Positions 32,654 to 44,383 of a DNA stretch of 64,000 bases are shown here, piece after piece (the first letter of the stretch is position 1; each line of letters begins with the position of its first letter). The position numbers and the translations under genes were made by a program. The stretch lies in the NCBI GenBank assembly GCA_021234155.1, contig JAJEKV010000141.1, positions 1,308,356 through 1,372,355 on the forward strand. Reading direction: 5' to 3'. Source of the DNA: Isoetes taiwanensis. Taxonomy: Eukaryota; Streptophyta; Lycopodiopsida; Isoetales; Isoetaceae. The notes under the pieces are model-generated. The model was given only the letters and a program-made list of their open reading frames with translations, made no database searches and was not told the DNA's origin.

Positions 32654-33931
32654 TCAAACATCCAGATCCTCCTTATCAGATTCAATATCGTTATCATCTT
32701 CGTCTTCCATACAATGATCTTGTTCAAGGGACTGAGCAGTTGAAGCTTTTTTCAGAACATCATGAGCATCTCCTAATACTGCTGCCCTAGCTGCTACAAC
32801 ATCCTTGAGCATTCTTGAGAAGCTACTACATGCAGCCCTCTTATTTTTAGAACTGTCTTCTTTGTATCTTTTGCTTTGCTGTTGTCTAGAAATTAACAAA
32901 TCTAAGTACCTATCATGCTGTTTGGGATCTTTAATATGTTTCAAAACCTCTGGACTTTCTGAGACTGAATCTTTTGAGCATACAATGCCTGACAAAGGGC
33001 TCATAGAACCAAGTCTAGACCTAATTCTAGATCCTTGTCTGCTGTAAGTACTTGATGCTGGAGTTTCTGCAGATGGACCAGGACTTTGGCTTGTGGCAGA
33101 GATGGTTTGGCTCTGCAAAGCTTCAAATGCATCTTCCTCATATTCCCTATCGCTGGTCTGCCTTTTTCTCAGTATTTCTCTAACTGTTTTGTGAGAATTA
33201 ATAAGCCCTCTTTTGCCACCTGCAAATCTGCTCTTGGTCCTCACTATCAGCCTGCTAGGAGAAAGAAGATTACTTAGTGTCTTGATGGGGGAGGTGGCAG
33301 ATCCTCGTCTGGCCCTTGTCTTTTCAGCTTCAGGAGTTGGATTATCTGAATAGAACTTGTCAAAGCATTCCTTAGCTGTTTTTCCTGGTACCTGCACCGA
33401 AGCCCTATGTCATAGTCAAGAGAGAGTTTCCAAAAATAAAATAGAATTTCGTTGCTTCTCAAATCCTCGAAAGATCATGCAGCTTTAAAATAGAAAACAT
33501 TTTTCCGCAGAAAGCGTGAAATGAACATGCATAATACAACAAGATCAAAAGCAAAATTATCAGAGACTAACCCTAATCTTTACCTGTTTTGCGATTTCTT
33601 TCCAGAAATTGGGTGAAACCTTTACAAGAAGATATGCATTCCGAAGCTTCATCTCCTGCTCCTTGCTCCATCCATGATTTCCATCACCCGATTCAAAACC
33701 CTCGTCCGGGGTTCCAGCATTTTCTTCTTTAATCCGCGGCACTTTTTTGGATTTCTTCACGACTTTGGGTTGATTCTTTCCGTTTTCTGCCGCTTTGAAT
33801 CCACCATTCTTTTTGGTTTGTTTCTTTTTCTGCTTCAAAACAGGGGCAGATCCACAGCCGGTTTGGGACCTACATTTTCCTCGGTTCTTTGAAGATACAG
33901 GGCACCCAGAGCCTACCGGAGCTCTAGGCAT
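32654..33931 (-). CDS. SANT/Myb-like domain nuclear protein, two exons
   Basis: Exon 1 is 33931-33584 (116 codons) and exon 2 is 33391-32654 (245 codons plus TGA). The intron starts GTAAAG, ends GTGCAG and is in phase 0. A SANT/Myb repeat crosses the intron: W88SKEQEMKLRNAY...NFW110KEIAKQ, then VPGKTAKECFDKFYSD. Before it lies a Lys-rich nuclear-signal-like segment (KQKKKQTKK, KKSKKVPR). After it come a basic segment (LIVRTKSRFAGGKRG), a Ser/Pro-rich part and a very acidic C-terminus (EDEDDNDIESDKED). Predicted role: a chromatin or DNA-associated nuclear protein. I cannot name the orthologue. The ATG at 33931 is the first convincing one; the same frame is open further upstream to 34216. Confidence 0.8.
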
Positions 33932-34626
33932 GCCGGAATCTGCGAAACGTTTGCCAAAGATTGACGTAGAAGGGACCAGGCAAGGGAGTTGTAAGAAATC
34001 AGAAGAAGATTTGAAGATATGACCGTTGAACCCCTGTAGAGATGGTGATACCGGGCCCCCCGCACAACCACGTTTTTTATAAGGACAAAAAAGTTTGACA
34101 AAAACGTTTGCATGGTTGTACAAGAGACCCGGTATTTGCGATATATAAATTTTTCCTTGCACATGGCTGGACAATTTTGCCCTACCATAGCACATGGTAT
34201 AGCCATGAGGTAGCATGACAAAAGCACTATATAGGCTAGTTTATCTATAGATTGATTGATAGATATATAGATAAATAGCACTTACAGGTCTATATGAGGA
34301 AGCATGACAGAGCACCTCGCCATTGTCAAAGAAACATCCTTTTACGTAAGGCAATGGTCTGCTAAAAAATAGTTGCATATTTAATTTTCTCACATAGACA
34401 ATGCAGACTGGACCATTGGCCACATCCTTATTCCAGTATCTTCAACTATTGTGCAGTAATGACGAGTGTGTAGGGACATCTTTACGTGGAGTGGAAGAGA
34501 TGAGCCTAGGTAGGCTACAACTAATCATTGACCTTGCCCACATGAGATTACATATATGGCCATCTAGCCTGCATTCTTTGTATCTGCTGGTGCTTGCATT
34601 TCTGGAGTTCGAATCGGGAGCTTAAG
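33932..34626. promoter_or_regulatory. Divergent intergenic region, SANT gene and extensin-like gene
   Basis: About 700 bases separate two divergently oriented genes, so both promoters should lie here. A pyrimidine-rich leader precedes the SANT ATG (minus). A GATA/TATA-rich stretch at 34230-34280 and an ACATATATGG near 34551 are possible core elements for the + gene. Assignment is by position only. Confidence 0.35.
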
Positions 34627-35282
34627 ATGGGAAAGCGCAAGAATGCAGTACCTCTTCTCTTCCTCGCTTTGTTGGAATTAGCATTCATCCAACAAGCTCT
34701 TGCAGCTACCGGTTCTCCGACTCCATATACATATTCCTCTCCCCCTCCACCTTCCTCTCCACCACCGCCTCCTCCCTATCTTTACTCATCTCCACCACCT
34801 CCTTCTCCATCTCCGCCTCCTCCTTATACTTACACATCTCCACCCCCTCCTTCCCCATCTCCACCGCCTCCTTATACTTATACATCACCTCCTCCTCCAC
34901 CTCCTCCTACGTCTTCACCACCACCACCACCTCCTTATGCTTACAAATCTCCACCTCCCCTCCTTATACATACACATCTCCACCGCCTCCTCCTCCTTAT
35001 ACATACACATCTCCACCGCCTCCTCCTCCTTATACTTACACATCTCCACCACCTCCTCCTCCTTACACTTACAAATCTCCACCACCTCCTCCTCCTTATA
35101 CTTCACCTCCGCCTCCTCCTCCACCATCACACCATAAATGGAAAAAGATAGTGGGAGGGTGTGTTGGAGGAGCTGCTGCACTGGGTTTATGTTTTGCTGC
35201 TATGTTCTTCTGCAAAAAGTTCTACAAAAAGCCAAAACAAGGATACGGATACACTAGCCCCATCCATGAGGCTGCAGCATGA
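34627..35282 (+). CDS. Extensin-like hydroxyproline-rich protein, frameshifted
   Basis: It starts MGKRKNAVPLLFLALLELAF, a cleavable signal peptide ending about ALA27. Repeats of SPPPPP and Tyr-rich motifs (PYTYTSPPPP, PYLYSSPPPP) follow. These are typical of extensins, whose Pro is hydroxylated and O-glycosylated and whose Tyr cross-link in the cell wall. At about 34955-34965 one repeat unit is 4 bases short, so the frame moves. The correct frame resumes further on and ends with a short basic linker, a hydrophobic segment (IVGGCVGGAAALGLCFAA), a basic tail and TGA at 35282. Total length is 656 bases, one short of a multiple of three. The hydrophobic end suggests a membrane-anchored, extensin-like type. 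A sequencing slip or a true null allele are both possible. Confidence 0.75.
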
Positions 35283-36871
35283 GCTATCTTCATTGTCAAT
35301 TTCATCCTTTCTTTGATTTGCTATGATTTGTTACTTGTGTTATAAACAAACTCAATTGGTTATAGTGTTTACATCTTCTCCCTAGTGGGATCATATTATA
35401 CATTTGTACATTATATCATCAACGTTATAATAAATTTGTCTTGCTACAAAGTCAATGTCTCTAAGTTCAAGAACATTTAAGAAAATAGTATCCCTTATAT
35501 GATGCCTTATAGCATGCATTGAAATGGGGAAGAGCATGAACTTTGACATACATATTGTGTTTATTAGTATTCTAGTTGTATTAAAAACGCCACCTTATGG
35601 TCGCATGATCTTGCATAGTTGCAACTTGATATTGTCAAGTTGAATTTCCATATATAACCCAAATAACTTTACACTTCATATGAACATGATAAAACCACCC
35701 TAAGAGAAACATTAATAGAAAGACTTGATAGCTACCTATTGCTTTCGGTGCATTGAAGTTACTTAGAGTATAAGGTGTGTTGGTATGCAGTCTATGTTGC
35801 GTATATTCTTGAATCATCCATATATTGTACAATCATATGGCCTCTTGACTCCACCTTATGGATAAAATGGTGTGTCTATGTAAATGGATGTATTTTATAC
35901 CATTTTCATAGGGAAGTGTGATAACAAACATTCTTGCAACTCTTGTTGTATCTTGACTATTTACTAGTATCTCAAAGCTTTTATAGAATCCTTAGCTAGA
36001 TGCACATGCTTCACTAACATAAAGCTTATAAGATCTTAAGAGTAGACAAGATTATCCGCAAGCATAAGTACTTATTCTAATGTCTTACAACCTATACACT
36101 TCGAGGTTGAGAGTTGTTGGATGGGCATATTTACAAGTTATGCTTATCTCTCGACCTTAGTCAATCCTCGTTTATGGGATATATTCAAACAAGTTGGGAA
36201 TGCCGTCTAGCGAGAATAGTGAGATATTATAAGGTTCTCACAGCTGCCTACCTCACCCCTCATATTTCGGGTTTGAAATATCTAGCATAATAACAGGGGG
36301 TTATTTCGCACGTTTGCACAAACACAAGTTAAGACTTTAAGCAATTTGAGGCTGTCCACGTTGCAGCCAGCTGGAATTTTTGTGCACGTGGAGAGTCTTA
36401 AAATCGTTGGGTTTCATCTATGGTCATAAAAATTCAGGGAAATTCCAGACTGTTCATGTTATGATCAAAGCGGTGGTCTTCCGGCATTCTAAGAGGTTAC
36501 AGAGGAAAATCCCATTTTGTTGTTTTTTTTATTCGACCTTTTTAGGTATCAAAGCCATCCAGTTTCTCTGGCCATGGCTCTGCTCTGGGAAGAACATATA
36601 AGAATGGGCAGATAAGAACTTCGAAATGGACAGATAAGAATGGGCTTCCAGAATGGGCACTTCTAGAATGATTTTCAAATACTTGGAGATCTGTTCTGGC
36701 ATAAAACTCCTTGTTCAGGAGAGAAGCAAGGACACCGATCCTAATGCAATGGATCATATTGCCGGTCTTGCCTGCTAATATATTAGCCCTAACAGAGTAA
36801 TGAGTTTTGCCAGAATTGCCAGCAAATGTCTGATCCAGAAATTAGGGTTTGGATTGGGATGCCGAAATATC
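35283..36871. other. No recognised gene
   Basis: The first 150 bases probably hold the 3' untranslated region of the extensin-like gene (AATAAA-like signal near 35428). The rest is AT-rich with no domains. Confidence 0.4.
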
Positions 36872-37733
36872 ACTTACATGCCCAGGCCACCCAGACCTAT
36901 GACATTGATCCCTGGGGATGGAATTGAATCTTTTGTAACAAGTGCAGTTGTCTAGGTTATGAAAGCTATGTGTGTCCCTCTTTAATTTTGATACATATGA
37001 AGTTACTAAAAAAATGGATAGGGTTCCTGACGAAGTTATTGATTCTATCAAGAAGAACAAGGTATGCCTTAAAGAAATTGGACGTGTTCGCTTCCCTTAT
37101 TCATTGCTTCCGTCTTACTGCGTTGAAAACTCGCCATGATATTATTGTGGTCATTCGGGAGAATACAGAGTGAGAGTACTCTGGTTTGGAGCATGAAGTA
37201 GTCCCTGGCATTGTAGAAAGCCCTCAGGTGATAACAAAAAGTATGTATCTGAATATGCATTCTTAAACAATAGGAAGACAATGATGGCTGTGCATAAAGC
37301 AGACATTATGAAGGTTGCTGATGGTTTATTTTTGGAATCCTATCATAAGACTGCCAACAAGTATCCTGTAATCAAGTATAATGAGGTTATTATTGACGAT
37401 TCTCGGCTGCAACAATTTGATGTCATGGTTACCCCAAATCTATATGGAAATTTTGTGGCAAACAAAGTAGTAAGTACTGTAGATGGTACTGGAGTTATGC
37501 CAGGAGGTAATATGGGTGCTGAAAATGCAAACAAGGTGCATCAGCAGGAAATGTTGGAAATGATACTCGTACATCAAAAGACTGCAAATCTTACAACCCC
37601 TATATTCTGCCATGCTTTTGCTACACTTGCAATTTCCTGCTTTTGCTGTATTGGAGGAAGCACAGAACAAAAGATCTGGGTGGACTAAGTACGACACAAG
37701 AAATTTGATGTAGTTATAGAGAAACTTGGTTAA
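36872..37733 (+). pseudogene. Retrocopy of NAD-isocitrate dehydrogenase regulatory subunit
   Basis: Without any intron the + strand follows the mature mitochondrial NAD-IDH regulatory subunit from near its N-terminus to its stop: TYMPRP, then TLIPGDGIE, VPDEVIDSIKKNKVCLK, DVFASLIHCFRL, VIRENTE, EYAFLNNRKTMMAVHKADI, ADGLFLES, FDVMVTPNLYGNFVANKV, GTGVMPGGNMGAENA, QGASAGNVGNDT, KDLGG and VIEKLG followed by TAA. There are internal stops, several frameshifts and an in-frame loss of about 20 codons of the Gly-rich loop near 37065. Absence of introns points to a processed copy. The functional enzyme decarboxylates isocitrate in the TCA cycle; this copy cannot. Confidence 0.85.
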
Positions 37734-38160
37734 TAATCTGGCTAGTTTATTATCTTTCACACTGACCCTGCTGAATTGATCAATAATAGTTTCTTTTAAA
37801 ATTTTTGAAGATCCATGCAGGGATGTTATACCCCAATTGGTCCTAAATATATTATATGTGATCCTGTTATGAAAATTGTCTCCTGAGTTTCATTGACATG
37901 CATACTCATTGGTTACTAGTACGTGTGGACCAGCATTACATAGGTCCAATTCCAGTAATATATTTTGCAGCAGATATTCCAAGTCTACAATTATCAACAA
38001 TCCCGTATCTAACATTCATAATTCATAATTCCTATATGTAGTATAATAAGAGGGGGTTTTCTTTGTGTTTTTGTACGCTTTTCACAAAGGTTTTCCTATG
38101 ATTTCATGATGTATTCAAACGGATGTACTAATGCGTACATCTAGAGTGCACCATTTCTGA
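37734..38160. other. Flank of the retrocopy
   Basis: AT-rich, no gene. A poly(A) tail directly after the IDH stop is not obvious, so the right edge of the retrocopy is not defined. Confidence 0.4.
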
Positions 38161-38352
38161 GCCATTGATTTTAACCTTTTTTTTTTTTCAATGGTCAACC
38201 ACCAATGGCTCACAACAAAAGCCCTTTTTTTGTGCGTGTGGTGCATAATGGGCACATGAAAGGCCATTGATTTTAGCCTTTTTTTTCAATGGCTCACAAC
38301 AAAAGCCCTTTTTTTTGTGCGTGTGGTGCATAATGGGCACATGAAGGGCTTG
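38161..38352. repeat. Tandem duplication, period 102 bp
   Basis: Two units share GCCATTGATTTTA, a long T run, CAATGGCTCACAACAAAAGC, and TGTGCGTGTGGTGCATAATG. Start-to-start distance is 102 bp. Confidence 0.85.
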
Positions 38353-39040
38353 AAGGGCGCATGTAGTGCAGTTTCCCCGCCGGCAACACATTTCTTATCA
38401 TAACTTTTGATCCAGAGCTCTGTTTGAGATGATTTTTATTGCATTGAAAAGCTCTCTCCGAGATCGTTTTGATAGTGTATGATATGGATATGTTTGGTTA
38501 AGTTATCTATGCGAAAACAGCAATTTTTCGGCCGGGTTTGGTAGGCTTTCACATCCTACCAGCTGATTAATACAGGATTGCGCTATTGGATATTGTTTTA
38601 TGGCTCATTCCGAATGAAGCTTGCAAAAAATTACCATGCATTTTTTTATTTTGAGGCAGTTATTAAGCAAATTCCAAGGCTTCTAGATCCTTGTGCTAAC
38701 AAGCAGAAAAGTTTTCCACTTTGGTTTCTCACCACAAGAATCCATGGAGGCCAAAGGCTGCTGTTAAATTCCAGCTGAAAAATGTTTGTGTATGGGTGTT
38801 GCAAACTTTATGACTTTCAGAATAATGGGATCAATCTGCTCTATCTTTATGGTAACTCCAGATTCAGGGCAAATAGGTATTTGTTGCACATTCAAGACTT
38901 CTGGATTGGAATATGATTCTGTTCAACCTCTAGATATTTCATAACAGTGTATTTTTTAGTATATTTGAGCTGTCCTTGGTATGCATTTGCTCCTCTATAC
39001 ACATAATTCTGTGTTCCAATAATGAGACTACAAATAAGCT
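38353..39040. other. No recognised gene
   Basis: Weakly coding-like on + around 38578-38778 (66 codons), but without motif or splice sites. Otherwise nothing is seen. Confidence 0.3.
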
Positions 39041-39430
39041 ACAAGCTATTAATGTTGCATGCAAGGGGCAAAGACCATGCATCGCTCGTAATGCATGCAA
39101 TGGACAAACACCGTGTATTGCTCTTGCATGCAATGGGCAAAATACACATAATTCTGTGTTCTAATATTGAGACTACGAACAAGCTAGTTTGTGCAGACAT
39201 GACAAGCTATTAATGTTGCATGCAATGGGAAAAGACCATGCATTGCTCTTAATGCATGCAATCGGCAAATGCCGTGTATTGCTCTTGCATGCAATGGGCA
39301 AAGGCCATGCATTGCTCTTAATGCATGCCATGGGCAAAGACCGTGCATTGCTCTTGGGGCTGTTTAGATCCACCCAATACGATAAGTCGTTCTTTGGGAA
39401 AACACCGTGCAGTGCTCTTGGGGCTATTTA
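39041..39430. repeat. ATGCATGCA-based short repeat cluster
   Basis: About seven units of 40-60 bp built on TTGCATGCAATGGGCAAA, ATGCATGCAAT and TGTATTGCTCTT. They appear in two blocks (39045-39145 and 39205-39360) and end with two copies of GCTCTTGGGGCTxTTTAGATC. The frames through it are repeat artefacts. Confidence 0.75.
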
Positions 39431-39514
39431 GATCCACCCTATCATAAATCATTTTCTCCCAATCGTTGAACGCTTGTATGGAACTAGATACTTTCCCTAA
39501 GGGCCCGATTTTTT

Positions 39515-39690
39515 TTTATATATAGCAACCAACAACTACCATTAACATTAACTTAAACCATTGCACAAGTGTTTCTAATGCTATTACATGCATAAGTGTT
39601 TGTAAAAATAGTATGTGAAGTTATGCCATCCTTAGTGCCTGAAGGCCTTTATGAGGGCCCGAAGGGCCCAAAATTTTTTTATTAATATAA
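39515..39690. repeat. Solo end of the long-TIR MITE
   Basis: AGCAACCAACAACTACCATT and AACATTAACTTAAACCATTG resemble the outer arm of the MITE at 55.06 kb. GGGCCCGA motifs stand at both sides of this stretch. It may be an older, partly deleted copy next to the complete one. Confidence 0.45.
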
Positions 39691-39699
39691 ATATAGAGC

Positions 39700-40172
39700 A
39701 TATTAACAACCAACACATCACTATAATCAACATTATTTAACACAAACCATTGCATTTAACACATTTAAATTCAAATCCCCCTGAAACCCCCTTTGGTTTG
39801 GGTGCATATTCACACGGGGGGTGACGTAGGGCAGCGAGAGCCCTCATAATTGTATTTTGCACGTATGAAATCAACACCATATAGTATTCCGCTTGAAATC
39901 TTATAGTATTTTGCGAATCTTGTTATAAAGTATAGCAAATTTTGTACTTGCATACCCCACAAACGAGGAACTTTACGTACGGTGTAGATTAAGGAATAAG
40001 GGGTTAATATGCCTATCCAACAGCTCTCGTTGCCCGGAGTCACCCCCCGTGTGAATATGCACCCAAACCAAAGGGGGTTTCAGGGGGATTTGAATTTAAA
40101 TGTGTTAAATGCAACGGTTTGTGTTAAATAATGTTGACTATAGTGATGTGTTGGTTGTTAATATGATATATT
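39700..40172 (-). mobile_element. Long-TIR MITE, copy 1 (inverted)
   Basis: Two arms of about 135 bases are inverted repeats of each other. They contain AACAACCAACACATCACTA, AACACAAACCATTGCATTTA, TCCCCCTGAAACCCCCTTTG and GGGTGCATATTCACACGGGG. A unique centre of about 200 bases separates them. The centre is inverted relative to the copies at 55 and 59 kb. No coding capacity. The long palindromic design is that of a foldback or long-TIR MITE. Confidence 0.8.
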
Positions 40173-40204
40173 TTTAATCCTCTGTTCTTTTCGAATCACA
40201 CCAG

Positions 40205-40304
40205 GGTGGAAAAAGTAGATCATCCATTGGATACACTTCTACTTACGATAGCCCGATTCCTGATCTATTACTCAAAGAAGGAGTTTCGGTTCATTTGGAA
40301 ACAG
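40205..40304 (+). other. Isolated exon-like segment
   Basis: A 100-base open segment lies between CCAG and AG/GTACAT splice-like borders. It reads GGKSRSSIGYTSTYDSPIPD and LLLKEGVSVHLET. Codon use looks natural, but no neighbours in frame were found and the family is not recognised. It could be a remnant exon of a host gene broken by repeats. Confidence 0.25.
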
Positions 40305-41140
<836 letters not shown>

Positions 41141-41173
41141 AGAGGTCTAGTAGACTATAGTATAACAGGTTTA

Positions 41174-41914
41174 CCATAAGTCATCCGGGAAGTCCACATC
41201 AGGGGCTTTCACAGTGCTCTCATCCCAATCATCACTACTCTCATCATCTAAAAATATATGTAACCGTTTTACATATCTCTCTCTATGTTGTAGAACCTCG
41301 ATAATAAAGGATCCCACCACATGAGAGTTTAAGTCAAATAATTGGGTCAAATCATCTATAGCCATACCATATCTATCTCTGACCCTTATATAAGCAGGGC
41401 ACTTTACACATGATGCTCATCTTCCACGTCCATGCTATCACAAGCCTTACATGTTCGTCTATCTCTAGGAATCTTTCCCCAACGTCCTATATCAATCCCA
41501 AGTCTATGAGAGCTCAATCTCATCCGGCTGATCACATGTCTCTTACCTACCGAGATGTTTTTCTGAAGGTGTTTAGCCTGTCTCAAACTTGGGTTCATCT
41601 GACGCTCATACATGCTCATCTTCGGTTGCGGGTTCATCCATAGTTTGGCCATCACTTTATGTCCTACCCAGTGTCTAATGTCTCCATCATATATCAAGGC
41701 TTCTTCCAAGGCTATATTCCATTTACCCAACCATTGTTTGATATCAAAATACCATTCTTGTTCAATACTAGCTTGCATAGCTCGGTATACAAGCCATGTG
41801 TCATCATGTTGTTTCAGCTTTCTCACATACCTAATGCACCTTACTATAGCCTCCCCTTCCATTGGCATAAGCCCACATTCCGCTAGAAGCATAGGAAATG
41901 AAGTTTGCATTTAA
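41174..41914 (-). pseudogene. LINE ORF2 C-terminal domain
   Basis: A minus frame of 168 codons from about 41910 begins SFPMLLAECGLMPMEGEAIV, typical of the region after the RT. It runs to the zinc-binding domain with DRRTCKACDSMDVEDEHHV. After a one-base shift the frame goes on through CPAY-like and RYGMAIDDLTQLF and ends [10 protein letters not shown] with a stop near 41174. That is the true C-terminus. The RT itself is missing. Apart from the shift, this part is well preserved, which indicates a young, 5'-truncated insertion. Confidence 0.85.
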
Positions 41915-44383
41915 CTCCTAACTAGTTATGGTGCCCGGCGTTGCCCGGCTTTAGCAAATGTGGATAGTAGAAGGGAAGATGCAATTTTGCATTTGTAGGC
42001 TTTAAGACATTGCCGTAAGGATGTTTTTAGTAAATTGGCCTTTGTAGGTCTTAGAATAGTTAGTCTTAGATTTGTGTTTGTAATTTAAAGAGGTTGTATT
42101 TATGGAGTTTTAATGTTTGGTGAATATATGATGACGATTTATGTATAATAAAGGATGCACAACATTGTAATGGCAATCAAGTTGTTAACCTTTTGGTAAG
42201 TAAACCAGACATTTAGCTACCTCTTGAATAGAAATCTTGTGACCAACATGTGTCTGGTTACTGAAACTGCTTGTTGAAATAGTAGGCACCTATGAGAAAG
42301 TGGTGGATTTCGCAAAAGCACCAGACCTCAGCATCAAACTTTCTTGAATAGATAAGGTGTTGGAGCCACCTTAGATGTAATGACTACAGCTAGGAACATA
42401 CATTCATCAACCTTTTTAGGATCATGTTCAGGACTGCAAGACAGTTAGTGATAGAAGGAGCAAGAGAGGGATTAGTGATTTCGGTAGAGAAAGATTTTGT
42501 TGAAGGGCTCTCAAACCCTAAATTAATGGCCTTTTTTCCAAGCAACCCTCATCATAGGGGTTCCAAACCAAGAATGCTCAGGTGAAAGAGAGCTTGACAT
42601 GTAATGATGTAGTGTCTAAGAAACAGAGGACTGCAGAACGAAGCTGGGGTGTAATGACAGGGGTCAAACAATGTAGCAGAGATTGAAGGACATTTTTGAC
42701 ATCTACCATAACACCCATTGCTCGAAAAATCCTTGTTTATCTGGATAAGTTTCCCATATTTTTACACGCAGCCATAGCATGCATATCTTTACTGAGGTTT
42801 TTGTTCTTGTGCCATTGGTATTCATGAAGAGTGTGCCATGCTAAGTTGAGTACTCCACATCATTCCAAAGCCTTATCACTTGGCTTTTTCCCTGCAAAAT
42901 AATTATCTTGATCTATAAGGGCCTATACCACCTGCAACAAAGCCTAATATCTAACCCAGTTCAAGCGCTCCTCATTTAAACCATAGCCCTGGTAGCATAT
43001 TTAACACTTTAAATCATCATTCATTCTTATCAATCAAATAAAACTTATAAAATAAAATAGAACCTGAATTTATGCTCCCAACAATGTTGTTCTTCTTGTA
43101 CATTCACGTTCTTGGTCTTTTGCTTCTAGAGCTTCCATTATGCAGACTTCTAGAAAGCAGTAGCACTAACCAAAGATATACCATAAGTACATAGCACTAA
43201 TCAAAGGTATACCATAAGTACATAGCTCTGCCTACATAGAAATTAAATGTAAAGCATCCCCAACTACTGCCACTGTCATTATCAAGAAATAAACCAATAG
43301 TGCTTTTAGAAAACCCTTTTTTTCTTGCATCCTAAGGTTTGAACTGGTGGCAGCACCCACGATTCTATTTCAGACATCAAGCCCAAAATTCATATAGCCA
43401 ATTTAGCAAAAGAAGAATTTGAGACTTGAAGACACAACATTTACACTAAATGCCCTGAAAGATGCAAAATACCCTGAAAGATGCAATAGTAGCCCCTAAC
43501 AATCCGAATGCCCTAAAAGATTTTGGGGCACAACGCAATAGTAGCACCTAACAATCCGAGCTACTCCATCTTTTCGTGTGTATTTACATGATTTTATTAT
43601 CATGTTAATCACCCCTAAAGTTTATTATGATATGGCTAATGGCCGTTGACAAATATAAGTAGGACCACATTTTAACTCCGAATGATTAACCTATGTTCTT
43701 CAAATATTGCTATTGGCATTGTGAAAATAACATTGGCAGAGAGCTTTTAGTAATGCTTGCATTGAATGTGATTGACAATGACATCACTTTGAAGTGGTAT
43801 TCAATTGACGAAAGAGCGACAATACATTGGATATATTGTATGTTGAGATGAATCAACATACAATATATCATGTTGCAGCCCTTGAAAACCGTTAATACAA
43901 TATAAGAACTACTTGCCTTGTTATGGTCAAGAAATGCAATTTGCAATATTCTTGGGCCCTGAACAAACATGCGTTTGCGATGACACATGCTACCAAGCTT
44001 TATTGAATTCATTGTGCAATTACAACTATAAAAGTTCCAGCAGATTCTTTCTTTAATATAGGACGGTGATTAAGTGAAATCCAAAGTTGTGATGACACTA
44101 ATGAAGTATCACAATGCCAGAACTTCTGAACAATGGATTGTAAATAAATCAAAAGTTTCTGGATCTAAACTTCTACTCAACATAAGTGCCAACCTTGGCA
44201 AGATATAAAAATATCTAATATTAAATAATCTTGCATAGCATGGTCGATGGACATACATTGGCATCTCTAGTAGCAGAACCTCTATAATTTTTCTATGAAC
44301 AACATTATGTGACTCTGTCTCAAACAAATGTAATCTGCAACAAATAACAAAAACGTTTAAAGAGAAAAGAATGAGTAGGAAAA
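41915..44383. other. Non-coding, short duplications
   Basis: No gene is recognised. Short tandem duplications occur at 43155-43225 (GTATACCATAAGTACATAGC) and 43450-43560 (AATAGTAGCxCCTAACAATC). The 100-codon minus frame at 43710-44012 shows no domain. A perfect hairpin is listed separately. Confidence 0.35.
43830..43869. repeat. Perfect 17-bp hairpin
   Basis: GATATATTGTATGTTGA is followed after 6 bases by its exact complement. AT-rich and isolated. Confidence 0.85.

Noticed and set aside
34700-35181. His/Leu-rich + ORF and Glu-rich minus ORFs
   Set aside because: Shadows of the extensin Pro/Tyr repeats in other frames. The signal peptide and SPPPP frame from 34627 is the real one.
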